Source: a virus
Virus record (IMG/VR): IMGVR_UViG_3300032431_000017
Coordinates: 1-42,655 of that record
Length of the DNA: 42,655 nt
Direction: 5' to 3' (one strand)
In this document: piece after piece, positions 14,950 through 21,470 of the stretch
Layout of the letters: each line of letters opens with the position of its first letter
Position numbering within the stretch: position 1 is the first letter of the stretch
Made by a program: the position numbers and the translations under genes
The notes under the pieces: model-generated
What the model saw: only the letters and a program-made list of their open reading frames with translations
What the model was told of the DNA's origin: nothing
Databases searched by the model: none

Positions 14950-15194
14950 GATTTTGATGGTTTGGCATTTTGTTTTACCAACTTACGATACTGTTTAATG
15001 GCTGCTTTGGCCATTGTCTCGGAAATGTCGTAACGCTGTGAGTTTAGTAGATCAATTCCCGCGTAGTGCTCAAGGCACTTCGTTTCGGGCGACAACAAGA
15101 ATTTAAAGACCACCTCAGCCAGATTATCGGTCAGGCTTTCCGAAACAAGATCGGTGGGTGTCTCAATTTTTACGTGTTTGAGTTGATGGGGCAT
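14946..15194 (-). CDS. small hypothetical protein (82 aa)
   Basis: Unrecognised soluble protein. The ATG at 15194 (MPHQLKHVKI) follows the upstream stop at 15196 with no gap; longer frames run into the DUF3310 gene. Residues 15-80 are mainly helical, with a basic C-terminus (KQYRKLVKQNAKPSKS) that could contact nucleic acid. Its end overlaps the next small gene by 4 nt. Confidence 0.75.
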   Translation of the reverse strand: MPHQLKHVKIETPTDLVSESLTDNLAEVVFKFLLSPETKCLEHYAGIDLLNSQRYDISETMAKAAIKQYRKLVKQNAKPSKS

Positions 15195-15195
15195 G

Positions 15196-15873
15196 TTATT
15201 TTTGGGTTGCGAGTTCCTTTTGTAGGGCGGCAACAACCAAATAGAGCTCACCATCAGCCAGATGTTTAACCGCATCCACTAGGTTAACGCTTTCAAGGTT
15301 CCATGCGCAAATGGCCCCGGTCAGGTCGTCGGCCGAAACCAACGTTTTCCGGCAATACCCTTGGCCTATCGCAAACTTCACGAAGGTGAGGGCTTTGGTA
15401 ATATCTTCAAAGTAAGCTTTGGGATTCTTTTTGCCGGCCCTGACAAGGTACTTTAAAGTGCTCCCCAAGGCAAAATCAAGCTGCCAACGGTAAGCCACTT
15501 TTACCGCCTCGTAATGGTTGCCCTCCCCACCGTAATAGGCGGGCCGGATTTCTTGGGTTGTCATGGCTGGCTGGTGTTTGGGGACGGTGCGCAATGGCTC
15601 ACTTGGACGGACTCCCTGCTTGCGCAGCTCAACCGTTTCCGGGTCGGTGATGGCAATAGTGGCCCACCCGATACCCTCAATCCAAGCGCGCTCAAATTCT
15701 ACGTAAAAAGCCCAGCTTTCAACAGGGTTGGGATACATGAAGCGGCCGACTTCTTTAGCTCCATCATTTTTATCCAGTGAGTACAAGCCAACCTCCCCGC
15801 CCTTCGGGAAAGACTCGTACACGGGGCTATTTAGACGCGCCCATTCAAATTCTCCTATTTCCTTGTCTGTCAT
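15196..15873 (-). CDS. two-domain protein: duplicated N-terminal domain plus DUF3310 (225 aa)
   Basis: Residues 1-~95 match the 103-aa product of the adjacent upstream gene (shared MTD.EI..FEWA, NSPVYESF, EGIGW, TDP.T..LRK). Residues ~105-180 match DUF3310 (SaV-like), with HYEAVKVAYRW....LGSTLKYLVRAGKKNP....DI.KAL, a helical domain common in phages whose reaction is unsettled. The ATG at 15873 begins where the paralogue begins; upstream in-frame codons are not conserved. The arrangement looks like a duplicated small gene fused to a DUF3310 gene. Confidence 0.8.
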   Translation of the reverse strand: MTDKEIGEFEWARLNSPVYESFPKGGEVGLYSLDKNDGAKEVGRFMYPNPVESWAFYVEFERAWIEGIGWATIAITDPETVELRKQGVRPSEPLRTVPKHQPAMTTQEIRPAYYGGEGNHYEAVKVAYRWQLDFALGSTLKYLVRAGKKNPKAYFEDITKALTFVKFAIGQGYCRKTLVSADDLTGAICAWNLESVNLVDAVKHLADGELYLVVAALQKELATQK

Positions 15874-15914
15874 GATTTTTTTGGCTGTGGGCGGGATTAC
15901 CGCCCGGGTTGATT

Positions 15915-16226
15915 TTAGTTTGCTTTTTCGGTGCGCAAAGGCCCGCCCGGCCGGGCCGCATACTTGCGCAGTTGCAAAGTTCCGGGGTCGGTGATGACAA
16001 CAATGCACCACCCGATACCTTCCACGCAAGCGCGCTCAAGGTTGCCGGTAAAAGCCCAGCCCTCCATTGAGCATGGCTGCATGAAGTGCCCGACTTCTTT
16101 ATCCCCTTCGTTTTGTTTAAATGAGTATATGCCCCTATCCCCGCCAAAGAAAGACGCAAAAGACTCGTACACGGGGCTATTTTCCAGATGCGCCCATTCA
16201 AATTTAGCAATCTCTTGGTCTGTCAT
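15915..16226 (-). CDS. paralogue of the N-terminal domain of the DUF3310 fusion (103 aa)
   Basis: Unrecognised domain, roughly half identical to residues 1-95 of the 225-aa neighbour and encoded 42 nt upstream of it in the same direction. It appears to be an independent copy of the domain, ending where the fusion continues into DUF3310. Conserved Trp and acidic residues (FEWA, WAF, ERA..EGIGW) suggest a small binding fold. The leader before ATG 16226 is AT-rich and SD-less. Confidence 0.8.
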   Translation of the reverse strand: MTDQEIAKFEWAHLENSPVYESFASFFGGDRGIYSFKQNEGDKEVGHFMQPCSMEGWAFTGNLERACVEGIGWCIVVITDPGTLQLRKYAARPGGPLRTEKAN

Positions 16227-16233
16227 GGTTGAT

Positions 16234-16557
16234 TTATTTGATAATATTGTAAAACGGTTGCAATTTCTTTATGTATTTCATCTCAATCTCCCGCAGCTGG
16301 GTCTCGGTAGCGAGCGGGCAAAGCTCCAGAATCTCAAACGTGAAAACTTGGGGGCCAAACCTGAGCACGTCGGTAAGAAGCCGGATATTGGTAAGCTTCA
16401 CATTTACCGGGTTTTTGTAGCAGACCCAGGCGGTAACATGTTGCTGCCAACGGACAAACACATTGTGCGAGCTTCCGATATAAAACCGGTCAGGAAGCTT
16501 GGTGCAGGATATTTTATATACCCCGCGGCCGCTAACTAAAAATTGAGATCGGATCAT
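16234..16557 (-). CDS. GIY-YIG nuclease domain protein (107 aa)
   Basis: The GIY-YIG core is visible: GVY at residues 12-14 and FYIGSS near 26-31, then an Arg-containing helix (VRWQQHV) and a later Glu. In the family these residues form the single-metal nuclease site. The small size with no obvious DNA-binding extension fits a free-standing phage GIY-YIG protein, possibly a homing-type or degradative nuclease. The ATG at 16557 is favoured over a TTG 12 nt upstream. It overlaps the previous gene by 26 nt. Confidence 0.8.
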   Translation of the reverse strand: MIRSQFLVSGRGVYKISCTKLPDRFYIGSSHNVFVRWQQHVTAWVCYKNPVNVKLTNIRLLTDVLRFGPQVFTFEILELCPLATETQLREIEMKYIKKLQPFYNIIK

Positions 16558-17044
16558 TTTCCTCGGCAAGAAAAGAGTCTAGGTTGGAAATAATGTAGGC
16601 TTCCACCTTCTTTATAAGGGCGCAAAGGATGTTGAACCTATAAGCCCGTTCGCTTATGATTGCCTCAGCTAGCGGCGTTTCTTGGTCATCCGTTGCCGCA
16701 AGGCGATAAGCCTCGTATTGAAGGATGAAGTGGTCTGGGATGCGCACCATGCCAATTGACTCGGTGTTGTTGGCCACCAACAAGCCGTTTTGGCAATTTG
16801 CGTAGGCGAACCTTACGCGCTCATCTTTCTCATCTTTCTTGGGCGGGGATATGGCAAAGCCTAGTAATGCCTCTTCCCCAGTACAACCCATAAACTCTTC
16901 AAATGTATTTTGCATTGAGCGGAAGTCGGCTTCCAGTTCCGAATCAATCGGCACATTGGCAAACGTGGCCCGGGCCTTGTCGTTGTAACTGACCGTGAAC
17001 GTGGCCAGTAACTCTTCATCTACCTTAAATTTGATTAGTTTCAT
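16532..17044 (-). CDS. hypothetical protein (170 aa)
   Basis: Unrecognised soluble alpha/beta protein, second in the leftward operon, overlapping the small HTH gene by 20 nt and the GIY-YIG gene by 26 nt. The C-terminal 70 residues are helical (AEAIISERAYRFNILCALIKKVEAYIIS region). No catalytic motif was found. Close coupling to the regulator suggests it is an early product. Confidence 0.8.
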   Translation of the reverse strand: MKLIKFKVDEELLATFTVSYNDKARATFANVPIDSELEADFRSMQNTFEEFMGCTGEEALLGFAISPPKKDEKDERVRFAYANCQNGLLVANNTESIGMVRIPDHFILQYEAYRLAATDDQETPLAEAIISERAYRFNILCALIKKVEAYIISNLDSFLAEENDPISIFS

Positions 17045-17249
17045 TGTCTTGTTTTTTGTTTATTGTGATTGATAAATCCAAAAACTCGGCAACCTTAAAG
17101 ACCAGCCTCATCTTGACATTTGACCCGGGCCGCAACATTCGCGAAACCGTGTCACGGGGCAAGGACAATTGCCGGCAAATGGCTGCATGTGACAACTTCC
17201 TGCGCTTGATTTCGCTAAGCATATAAAGGATTATTTTGGAGTGATCCAT
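17025..17249 (-). CDS. small HTH (Cro/CI-like) transcription regulator (74 aa)
   Basis: Start chosen at MDHSKIILYM because a promoter box lies at 17267-17274. Residues ~20-60 show an XRE-type helix-turn-helix: SHAAICRQLSLPRDTVSRML followed by a third helix. Size and position, first gene of the leftward operon facing the rightward early promoter, fit a Cro-like regulator of the divergent region at 17275-17379. The paired GTTAAA element there and at 23566 is its most likely target. No dimerisation or cleavage domain is present. Confidence 0.8.
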   Translation of the reverse strand: MDHSKIILYMLSEIKRRKLSHAAICRQLSLPRDTVSRMLRPGSNVKMRLVFKVAEFLDLSITINKKQDNETNQI

Positions 17250-17266
17250 GTCTGATTGTTTGCCCA

Positions 17267-17274
17267 CAAATGTA
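17267..17274 (-). promoter_or_regulatory. leftward early promoter (-7 box)
   Basis: TACATTTG on the minus strand fits TAnnTTTG and lies 17 nt before the regulator start codon. The paired GTTAAA element begins 22 nt further upstream, next to where its -33 box would lie, so a bound protein could block or activate it. Confidence 0.65.
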
Positions 17275-17296
17275 AACAACCAGCAACTAAAACGCA

Positions 17297-17313
17297 CGTT
17301 AAAAAATGTTAAA
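17297..17313. promoter_or_regulatory. paired GTTAAA element, copy 1 (operator candidate)
   Basis: CGTTAAAAAATGTTAAA holds two GTTAAA half-sites exactly 10 bp apart, one helical turn. Its end is 37 nt before the TTACTTTG box at 17351, the same distance as the near-identical copy at 23566-23582 from its promoter box. Confidence 0.65.
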
Positions 17314-17350
17314 TAGTCCAAAAAGGATTTATTTTTATTTTTTATTGCCG

Positions 17351-17358
17351 TTACTTTG
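17351..17358 (+). promoter_or_regulatory. rightward early promoter (-7 box)
   Basis: TTACTTTG, one mismatch to TAnnTTTG, with TTTA 19 nt upstream at 17328-17331 in place of TTTG. It lies 21 nt before the ATG at 17380 and diverges from the leftward promoter. Confidence 0.6.
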
Positions 17359-17379
17359 TAGCGTAAAACCATAAGAACC

Positions 17380-17676
17380 ATGCAACATTGTATAATTAAA
17401 GACCAAGACTTACTAGTGCTGGTCAACATCAAAACGGGCGAGTGTGCCGCCCTTCATGCTGATGAGGTGGATGATATTGTGCCCCTGTTGGTTTGGGAAA
17501 GCGATTTCCATAACGCTAGCATGGAATACGGGGATGCCCTAAGCCCGTCAGCTAATTCTTTGCAGGATGGGATATACAAGAAGGTTGTACTTTGGGAATA
17601 TGAATTTTCCGATGATGAAATCCAACATCTTGCCGCCCACTGTGACCTTGTCCAGCGTTGGGCAAAGCTTACTTAA
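17380..17676 (+). CDS. first rightward early protein (98 aa)
   Basis: Unrecognised, small, acidic soluble protein. It is the first gene after the rightward promoter, 13 nt upstream of an AT-hook-like protein gene, so it is expected among the first products after infection, a class that often includes host-takeover inhibitors. Hydrophobic strands alternate with acidic loops (DEVDDIVPLLVWE, YEFSDDEIQHL). No membrane segment. Confidence 0.8.
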   Translation: MQHCIIKDQDLLVLVNIKTGECAALHADEVDDIVPLLVWESDFHNASMEYGDALSPSANSLQDGIYKKVVLWEYEFSDDEIQHLAAHCDLVQRWAKLT

Positions 17677-17689
17677 CCTCAAAACGAAC

Positions 17690-18040
17690 ATGGAACAAGA
17701 AAACAAAAGAGGCCCGGGCAGGCCACAAATGCCGCCCCGCTACATGCTTCGGCTAATGCTGCCGATGGAATTTGCCCCGAAAATCATTAAAGAGATTGGG
17801 GTGATTATGGAAAAATACACCAAGACACGGCTCAATGACGGACAACTTGCCAAGGAGCGCGAGGAGGCCCGGTTGCAGGCTGAGGCCAACCTAACGAAGG
17901 CCAAAGAAACGGCCGCCGAATTTGCAGGCCAGGGGATGAAGAATTGGCAGATCCTTTTGGAATTACAGAAATCCGGCTGCAAAACAAAACGGGGCCGGCC
18001 GTTTTCCCAGCAAAACCAAGTGGCCAAGCTACTGGAATGA
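17690..18040 (+). CDS. AT-hook-like DNA-binding protein (116 aa)
   Basis: The N-terminus KRGPGRPQMPPR and the C-terminal region KTKRGRPFSQQNQ each carry a GRP core flanked by basic residues, the signature of AT-hook minor-groove binding. A long helix lies between (about residues 40-85, Glu/Lys/Ala-rich). The ATG at 17690 follows a CA-rich leader after the previous stop; an upstream start would overlap that gene by more than 100 nt. It may coat or bend DNA, or alter host transcription. A strong terminator follows. Confidence 0.75.
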   Translation: MEQENKRGPGRPQMPPRYMLRLMLPMEFAPKIIKEIGVIMEKYTKTRLNDGQLAKEREEARLQAEANLTKAKETAAEFAGQGMKNWQILLELQKSGCKTKRGRPFSQQNQVAKLLE

Positions 18041-18045
18041 GACAA

Positions 18046-18078
18046 AAACACCTTGCCCGATAACGGCAGGGTGTTTTT
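18046..18078 (+). terminator. intrinsic terminator after the first early genes
   Basis: A 12-bp stem AAACACCTTGCC / GGCAGGGTGTTT (one wobble) with a 7-nt loop ends in TTTTT, 5 nt after the stop of the AT-hook-like gene. Confidence 0.85.
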
Positions 18079-18144
18079 ATAAGTACGCATAAAAATAAAT
18101 ATAAAATAAATGGGAATACTATTGCATCTATAATATTAATAGTA

Positions 18145-18152
18145 TATCTTTG
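18145..18152 (+). promoter_or_regulatory. promoter (-7 box) for the second rightward unit
   Basis: TATCTTTG fits TAnnTTTG, with ATTG 20 nt upstream. It follows a terminator and precedes the ATG at 18202 by ~50 nt of CA-rich leader. Confidence 0.6.
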
Positions 18153-18201
18153 TAACATGATAGAGAGACAAACAAACTCTATTGCAAAACACACCACGAA
18201 C

Positions 18202-18405
18202 ATGGGCCTCACATTAGAATTTATCGCACAAGAAGTAAACAATAATTTCACCCGCGAATACAATGCTGTTTTAGAAAAGGATTATTTGGCGGTAAAGTAC
18301 AATGGCCGGACAATCTGTAAGGTATCGGAAGATTTTGAAGTGTCGCCTGTGCTAAAGAAGCACCTTGACGTGGCTGAGTGGCTCGAGTATCTTATCTCCC
18401 GCTAG
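18202..18405 (+). CDS. small protein paralogous to the 9042-9275 product (67 aa)
   Basis: Unrecognised family. It shares NNN....Y.AVL.KDYLAVKY.GR..CK with the minus-strand product of 9042-9275. The ATG at 18202 (MGLTLE) is chosen because it aligns with the paralogue's start and because an upstream ATG at 18157 would sit almost on the predicted transcription start. Compact alpha/beta fold likely. First gene of a transcript of small unknown proteins. Confidence 0.75.
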   Translation: MGLTLEFIAQEVNNNFTREYNAVLEKDYLAVKYNGRTICKVSEDFEVSPVLKKHLDVAEWLEYLISR

Positions 18406-18417
18406 CCAATCCCCAGA

Positions 18418-18444
18418 GCCGGAACCGTCCGGCCAAGTATTTTT
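18418..18444 (+). promoter_or_regulatory. intergenic hairpin-T5 element, copy 1
   Basis: A GCCGG/CCGGC hairpin containing GTCCGGCC is followed by TTTTT and then a CA-rich leader to the next ATG. Similar elements lie at 18733-18760 and 19542-19559. It is too weak for a firm terminator call; attenuation or RNA processing is possible. Confidence 0.4.
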
Positions 18445-18476
18445 CACAACAAAATCACCATTAAAAAATCATCATC

Positions 18477-18707
18477 ATGATCATCCAAGGAAAAGAGTAC
18501 GAACTTGTAAAAATCCGGTATTCCGGCAAAGTGTGGCAATTTGCCGGGGAACCAGGCGAGACCACATTTGCCACTGAGTCGCACATAACGCGGTTCAGTG
18601 CCGCCGAGGCCGACAGGTTTAACCGTTTGACCGATGGAGACGGTGGCACTGGTCACATCGGAGTCGTATTGTTAAAATACGATCGGCTGCGCTTCGTCAC
18701 TTTTTAG
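18477..18707 (+). CDS. small hypothetical protein (76 aa)
   Basis: Unrecognised. Beta-rich, with strands KEYELVKIRY, VWQFAG and GVVLLKYDRLRFVTF around a Gly/Asp-rich loop, resembling a small barrel. The start ATG follows repeated ATC triplets (ATCATCATG) and a CA-rich leader after a hairpin element. One of a row of small genes at 18.2-21.3 kb that probably act on the host early in infection. Confidence 0.75.
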   Translation: MIIQGKEYELVKIRYSGKVWQFAGEPGETTFATESHITRFSAAEADRFNRLTDGDGGTGHIGVVLLKYDRLRFVTF

Positions 18708-18732
18708 AGTATAGTCCCCTAATCGCACCCGA

Positions 18733-18760
18733 GCCCGGACAGTCCGGCCACGGAATTTTT
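18733..18760 (+). promoter_or_regulatory. intergenic hairpin-T5 element, copy 2
   Basis: CCGG-ACAGT-CCGG hairpin including GTCCGGCC (18742-18749), then TTTTT at 18756-18760 and a leader resembling that of copy 1 (CACCATTAAAATCAC). Confidence 0.4.
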
Positions 18761-18784
18761 CACCATTAAAATCACAAACACATC

Positions 18785-19279
18785 ATGGGACAGCACATCT
18801 CAATAAAAGTAAAAGCCAGCAGTGAAAACCACATGCTTGCATTTGAAATGAACGGAAGCGAGCGAATGAATGTGATTCATTACGTAAGTGACCTAACCAA
18901 CGTGGTTAGTGCCATTAGCACCCTGTTCCCAGATGAAACTTTCTATGTTTATGCCGTAGAAAGTATTGAATTTGACCCATCCAACTGGGAATGGATGGAG
19001 ATGGTCGCAGGTATCACAACGAAGTTGAAAAGTGTGACAGAAGGCAAGGCGGGATTTGACCTGACCGTGCCGGCTTGGTTCTTACCACCGGTGGTGGAGT
19101 CCCCGTCGCAATTTACGGTAACCCAAGGCAAGAACTCGCAAACCATCGACGTGGGCGGATTTACGCCTGCGGAAATGTACCAAATTGCACGCCTCTTCAT
19201 GTCAGAAATTGAACCTGACTTTATTCAATTTAACGACACTGAGCAACTAAACAGCGATTACGAAACCGTTCCTGTTTAG
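18785..19279 (+). CDS. hypothetical protein (164 aa)
   Basis: Unrecognised soluble protein. Acidic, with a helix at SDLTNVVSAISTLF and a Pro-rich linker around residues 98-110 (VPAWFLPPVVESPS) that may separate two domains. No catalytic motif or membrane segment. The ATG follows a CA-rich leader ending ACATC-ATG. Its stop is directly followed by a TATCTTTG promoter-like box. Confidence 0.8.
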   Translation: MGQHISIKVKASSENHMLAFEMNGSERMNVIHYVSDLTNVVSAISTLFPDETFYVYAVESIEFDPSNWEWMEMVAGITTKLKSVTEGKAGFDLTVPAWFLPPVVESPSQFTVTQGKNSQTIDVGGFTPAEMYQIARLFMSEIEPDFIQFNDTEQLNSDYETVPV

Positions 19280-19280
19280 T

Positions 19281-19288
19281 TATCTTTG
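19281..19288 (+). promoter_or_regulatory. candidate promoter (-7 box)
   Basis: TATCTTTG right after the stop of the upstream gene and 20 nt before the ATG at 19309. Same octamer as at 18145 and, on the other strand, 14295. No good -33 box. Confidence 0.4.
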
Positions 19289-19308
19289 ACCACCACCTAA
19301 CCGCCCCG

Positions 19309-19554
19309 ATGGGCAAGCACATGACACTAGAAGAAGCAGTGCGCGAGTGCGCAACCGGGCAGCAGCGTCGTCCGATGCTCGGGATGCTGCAATCGAACTA
19401 CAACGACTCCCAGCCACCCGCTGTTATAAACTTCCTTGAAAAGAGGGGCTACATCATCAACTACGTAAAGTGTGGCACGTGCTTGTATGGTTGCTACCAC
19501 CTTGACGCGGTCAAGGTGGTAGCAGATGCCCCCGCCGAGGAGTCCGGCCGCTAA
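19309..19554 (+). CDS. small hypothetical protein (81 aa)
   Basis: Unrecognised. It contains CGTCLYGC near residues 55-62, possibly a metal or redox site, after a helical N-terminal part (LEEAVRECATGQQ). The start is supported by the upstream promoter-like box and CA-rich leader. The third GTCCGGCC...TTTTT element overlaps its last codons and the following gap. Confidence 0.75.
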   Translation: MGKHMTLEEAVRECATGQQRRPMLGMLQSNYNDSQPPAVINFLEKRGYIINYVKCGTCLYGCYHLDAVKVVADAPAEESGR

Positions 19555-19559
19555 TTTTT
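19542..19559 (+). promoter_or_regulatory. intergenic GTCCGGCC-T5 element, copy 3
   Basis: GTCCGGCC at 19542-19549 overlaps the gene end and TTTTT lies at 19555-19559, followed by a CA-rich leader to the ATG at 19596. Hairpin pairing is poorer than in copies 1 and 2. Confidence 0.3.
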
Positions 19560-19595
19560 AATTCCACCAAAAAAAACCACAACCCAAACATTATC

Positions 19596-20108
19596 ATGGA
19601 AAAAATCTTTGTGGCGTTCAGCCACACCCCCACCGATTCCCAGATTGCTGGGGTGGGCGGGAAAATTGTCACCTTGCAAGAGGTGGCCCCCGAGCTGCAC
19701 GTGACAATCGGCAAAATCCCAGCTATGGCCACGCTGGGACAAGTAAAAAAGTTGGCCCAACTTGTCGTCATTCAGGCGATAGAGTCCGGGGCCAGCCACT
19801 TCTACATTGCCGGGCAGCCCACCCTTGTCATGTGGGCGAACTTGTACGCGTCGGCCCGCGTGCTACTGTTCTATGACAACGCGGCCAAGACATGGCCGGA
19901 GGCGTTTGGGACGCTTTCCGAAATTCAGGCCGACCACAATTGGTTGCCATTTATTGGCGACCCAGCAATCATTGTCCGTGCCGCCGCGATCCCGATGGTG
20001 TGTGTTGAGAGCACCACCGAGCGAGTGGCTACCGAGGTTGACAACGGGGACGGGACAAGAACCAAGACCACGGTTTTCGCCCACGTGCAGTGGCGCGAAG
20101 TGTTTTAA
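19596..20108 (+). CDS. Csx20-like protein, candidate cyclic-oligoadenylate ring nuclease (170 aa)
   Basis: The start FVAFSHTPTDSQ resembles the [LF]FSHxLTxxQ start of Csx20, and the end ESTTERVATEV...DGTRTKTTVFAHVQWREVF resembles the Csx20 tail ([ST]T.R...E....G...KT..F.H..FRE). Csx20 is associated with type III CRISPR systems and is regarded as a ring nuclease that degrades cyclic oligoadenylate messengers. Here there are no cas genes and the gene sits among early phage genes, so an anti-CRISPR role is inferred. It is longer than Csx20 as I remember it, with about 50 extra residues before the tail. The assignment is from memory of the family pattern. Confidence 0.5.
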   Translation: MEKIFVAFSHTPTDSQIAGVGGKIVTLQEVAPELHVTIGKIPAMATLGQVKKLAQLVVIQAIESGASHFYIAGQPTLVMWANLYASARVLLFYDNAAKTWPEAFGTLSEIQADHNWLPFIGDPAIIVRAAAIPMVCVESTTERVATEVDNGDGTRTKTTVFAHVQWREVF

Positions 20109-20190
20109 GGCAACCCCTCACCCCAACCGGTCGGGATTGCCGGCCGGTTCAAAACCACCCAAAACCCACCACCAAAACACAATCAAAATC

Positions 20191-20616
20191 ATGAACATCA
20201 AAGAAGAAACAACCGCAAATTTGACTGAGCTACTGTTCAGTTCGGGCTTCGCAACAAGCCTGACAATGAAAAGTGTTGCCATGTCCAACGCAAGAATTTG
20301 GGCCGAAAAGGCCGAAAAGGCCGAAAAAGAGTACTTGAAAAGGGTGTCGCCTTTTGAGGGGCATCCTTTGTACACGGATTACAAAGGGACAAGCGCAACC
20401 TTCTCGCAGCACACGCTGCCAAAACAGAGCCTTGTAATCCAAAAACTAGCCCACCAGAGGCTAAAACCTTTTATCCATTACCCTGTTGGAAGCAGGGCAG
20501 CAATCCATTTATTCCATTCAACTCAAGGCAAGGAAGAATATTTCCTTGTGGAGAATCTGGATAAAGTACACAAATTTTGGGCGGCTCTAATTGACGAGCT
20601 TTATTCTCGCCCCTAA
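20191..20616 (+). CDS. hypothetical protein (141 aa)
   Basis: Unrecognised. An N-terminal helical part contains a short Ala-Glu-Lys repeat (AEKAEKAEKEY, residues ~38-48) encoded by 9-bp repeats, followed by an alpha/beta C-terminal half. The ATG at 20191 follows a long CA-rich leader (ACCACC repeats); longer frames run through the previous gene. No membrane segment or motif. Confidence 0.75.
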   Translation: MNIKEETTANLTELLFSSGFATSLTMKSVAMSNARIWAEKAEKAEKEYLKRVSPFEGHPLYTDYKGTSATFSQHTLPKQSLVIQKLAHQRLKPFIHYPVGSRAAIHLFHSTQGKEEYFLVENLDKVHKFWAALIDELYSRP

Positions 20617-20629
20617 CCACCACGAAATT

Positions 20630-20923
20630 ATGCAAAACATTGAAGAAATGAGCAACCCCGAGTTGCTGGCCCTTAGCGGCTATGTTCGCGACCCGTTGAA
20701 AGAGGCAATGAGCCAGATGCAGTACGGAGACGGGGCCAGAGGGCTTCAAATCACCATACAAAAAGACGGCGATAAGTTCACCGCTGTTTTTGTCCACTTG
20801 ATAATGCAGAACGGGTATTGGGCACAACTTCCAATAGGAGGCCGCAATGAGCTAAGTATCACCACCGCTGATTATAAAATTGCTGCGGGGGCTATCACCT
20901 ACCAAAGGCAGATAGCTTTGTAG
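20630..20923 (+). CDS. small hypothetical protein (97 aa)
   Basis: Unrecognised soluble protein that starts 13 nt after the preceding stop behind ACCACCACG. The N-terminal third is helical (IEEMSNPELLALSGYVRDPLKEAMSQM region); the rest alternates strands and turns. The ATG at 20630 avoids a longer frame that overlaps the upstream gene. Confidence 0.75.
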   Translation: MQNIEEMSNPELLALSGYVRDPLKEAMSQMQYGDGARGLQITIQKDGDKFTAVFVHLIMQNGYWAQLPIGGRNELSITTADYKIAAGAITYQRQIAL

Positions 20924-20953
20924 CCACCAATTCACCATCAAACCACAACCAAA

Positions 20954-21340
20954 ATGAACACCAAAAACCTGCGCGCCATTGCGAAATTGTGCCGCGAAAT
21001 ACCCCAAAGCAAGTTCGGTATGGCTAAGTATCGGCAATACGACGATCAGGCATCCGCCGAATGCGGATCGGTAGGGTGCGTGCTAGGGCACGCGACCCGG
21101 CTTGAAACCGGGAAACTACCCAGAGACCTAGGAGGCATTCGCTTTACGCCCTGGAGCGAAGTCTTCACCGGACTGGACAGGTGGTCCCGTGAATGGGGTT
21201 GGTGCTTCGCCAGTAGCTGGGATCGTGTTGATAACACCCCCACCGGCGCGGCTGCTCGGATCGAGTGGATGTTGGCTGGGAACCCGATCCCCGAAATAGA
21301 CCTTATGTTCACCGCCGAGGCGGTGGCCATGTACAGCTAA
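20954..21340 (+). CDS. conserved phage-type hypothetical protein (128 aa)
   Basis: Its pattern CGSVGCVLGHATRL followed by an aromatic-rich segment (WSREWGWCF, SSWDRVDNTP) and ARIEWML is one I associate with phage and plasmid proteins of unknown function; I cannot name a family with certainty. Two cysteines six residues apart beside a histidine could be a metal or catalytic site. It is the last gene before two terminators. Confidence 0.75.
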   Translation: MNTKNLRAIAKLCREIPQSKFGMAKYRQYDDQASAECGSVGCVLGHATRLETGKLPRDLGGIRFTPWSEVFTGLDRWSREWGWCFASSWDRVDNTPTGAAARIEWMLAGNPIPEIDLMFTAEAVAMYS

Positions 21341-21346
21341 CACCCC

Positions 21347-21376
21347 AACCCGTTCCCCAAAAAGGAGCGGGTTTTT
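21347..21376 (+). terminator. intrinsic terminator of the small-gene unit
   Basis: AACCCGTTCC / GGAGCGGGTT stem (one wobble), 7-nt A-rich loop, then T5, 6 nt after the preceding stop. Confidence 0.85.
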
Positions 21377-21396
21377 TGTGCCGGCAAAGCTTGGGG

Positions 21397-21425
21397 CCGG
21401 ACTAAAATAAAAGTCTGGAATTTTT
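21397..21425 (+). terminator. second, weaker terminator-like hairpin
   Basis: CCGGACT / AGTCTGG stem with an A-rich loop, then AATTTTT. Together with the first terminator it isolates the downstream promoter from read-through. Confidence 0.5.
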
Positions 21426-21456
21426 ATGGGCACGGGCTTGGATACCAAAAAATGGT

Positions 21457-21464
21457 TATATTTG
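21457..21464 (+). promoter_or_regulatory. promoter (-7 box) of the structured RNA / replication leader
   Basis: TATATTTG, a perfect TAnnTTTG, with TTG at 21438-21440 as a weak -33 candidate at short spacing. No other promoter is seen before the replication genes. Confidence 0.7.
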
Positions 21465-21470
21465 CGGATA

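Noticed and set aside
19807-20616. A 269-codon plus-strand frame spanning the Csx20-like gene and the next gene
   Set aside because: Most of it is an alternative frame of the Csx20-like gene with Arg/Pro-rich, low-complexity composition. Only its last 141 codons, from ATG 20191, look real.
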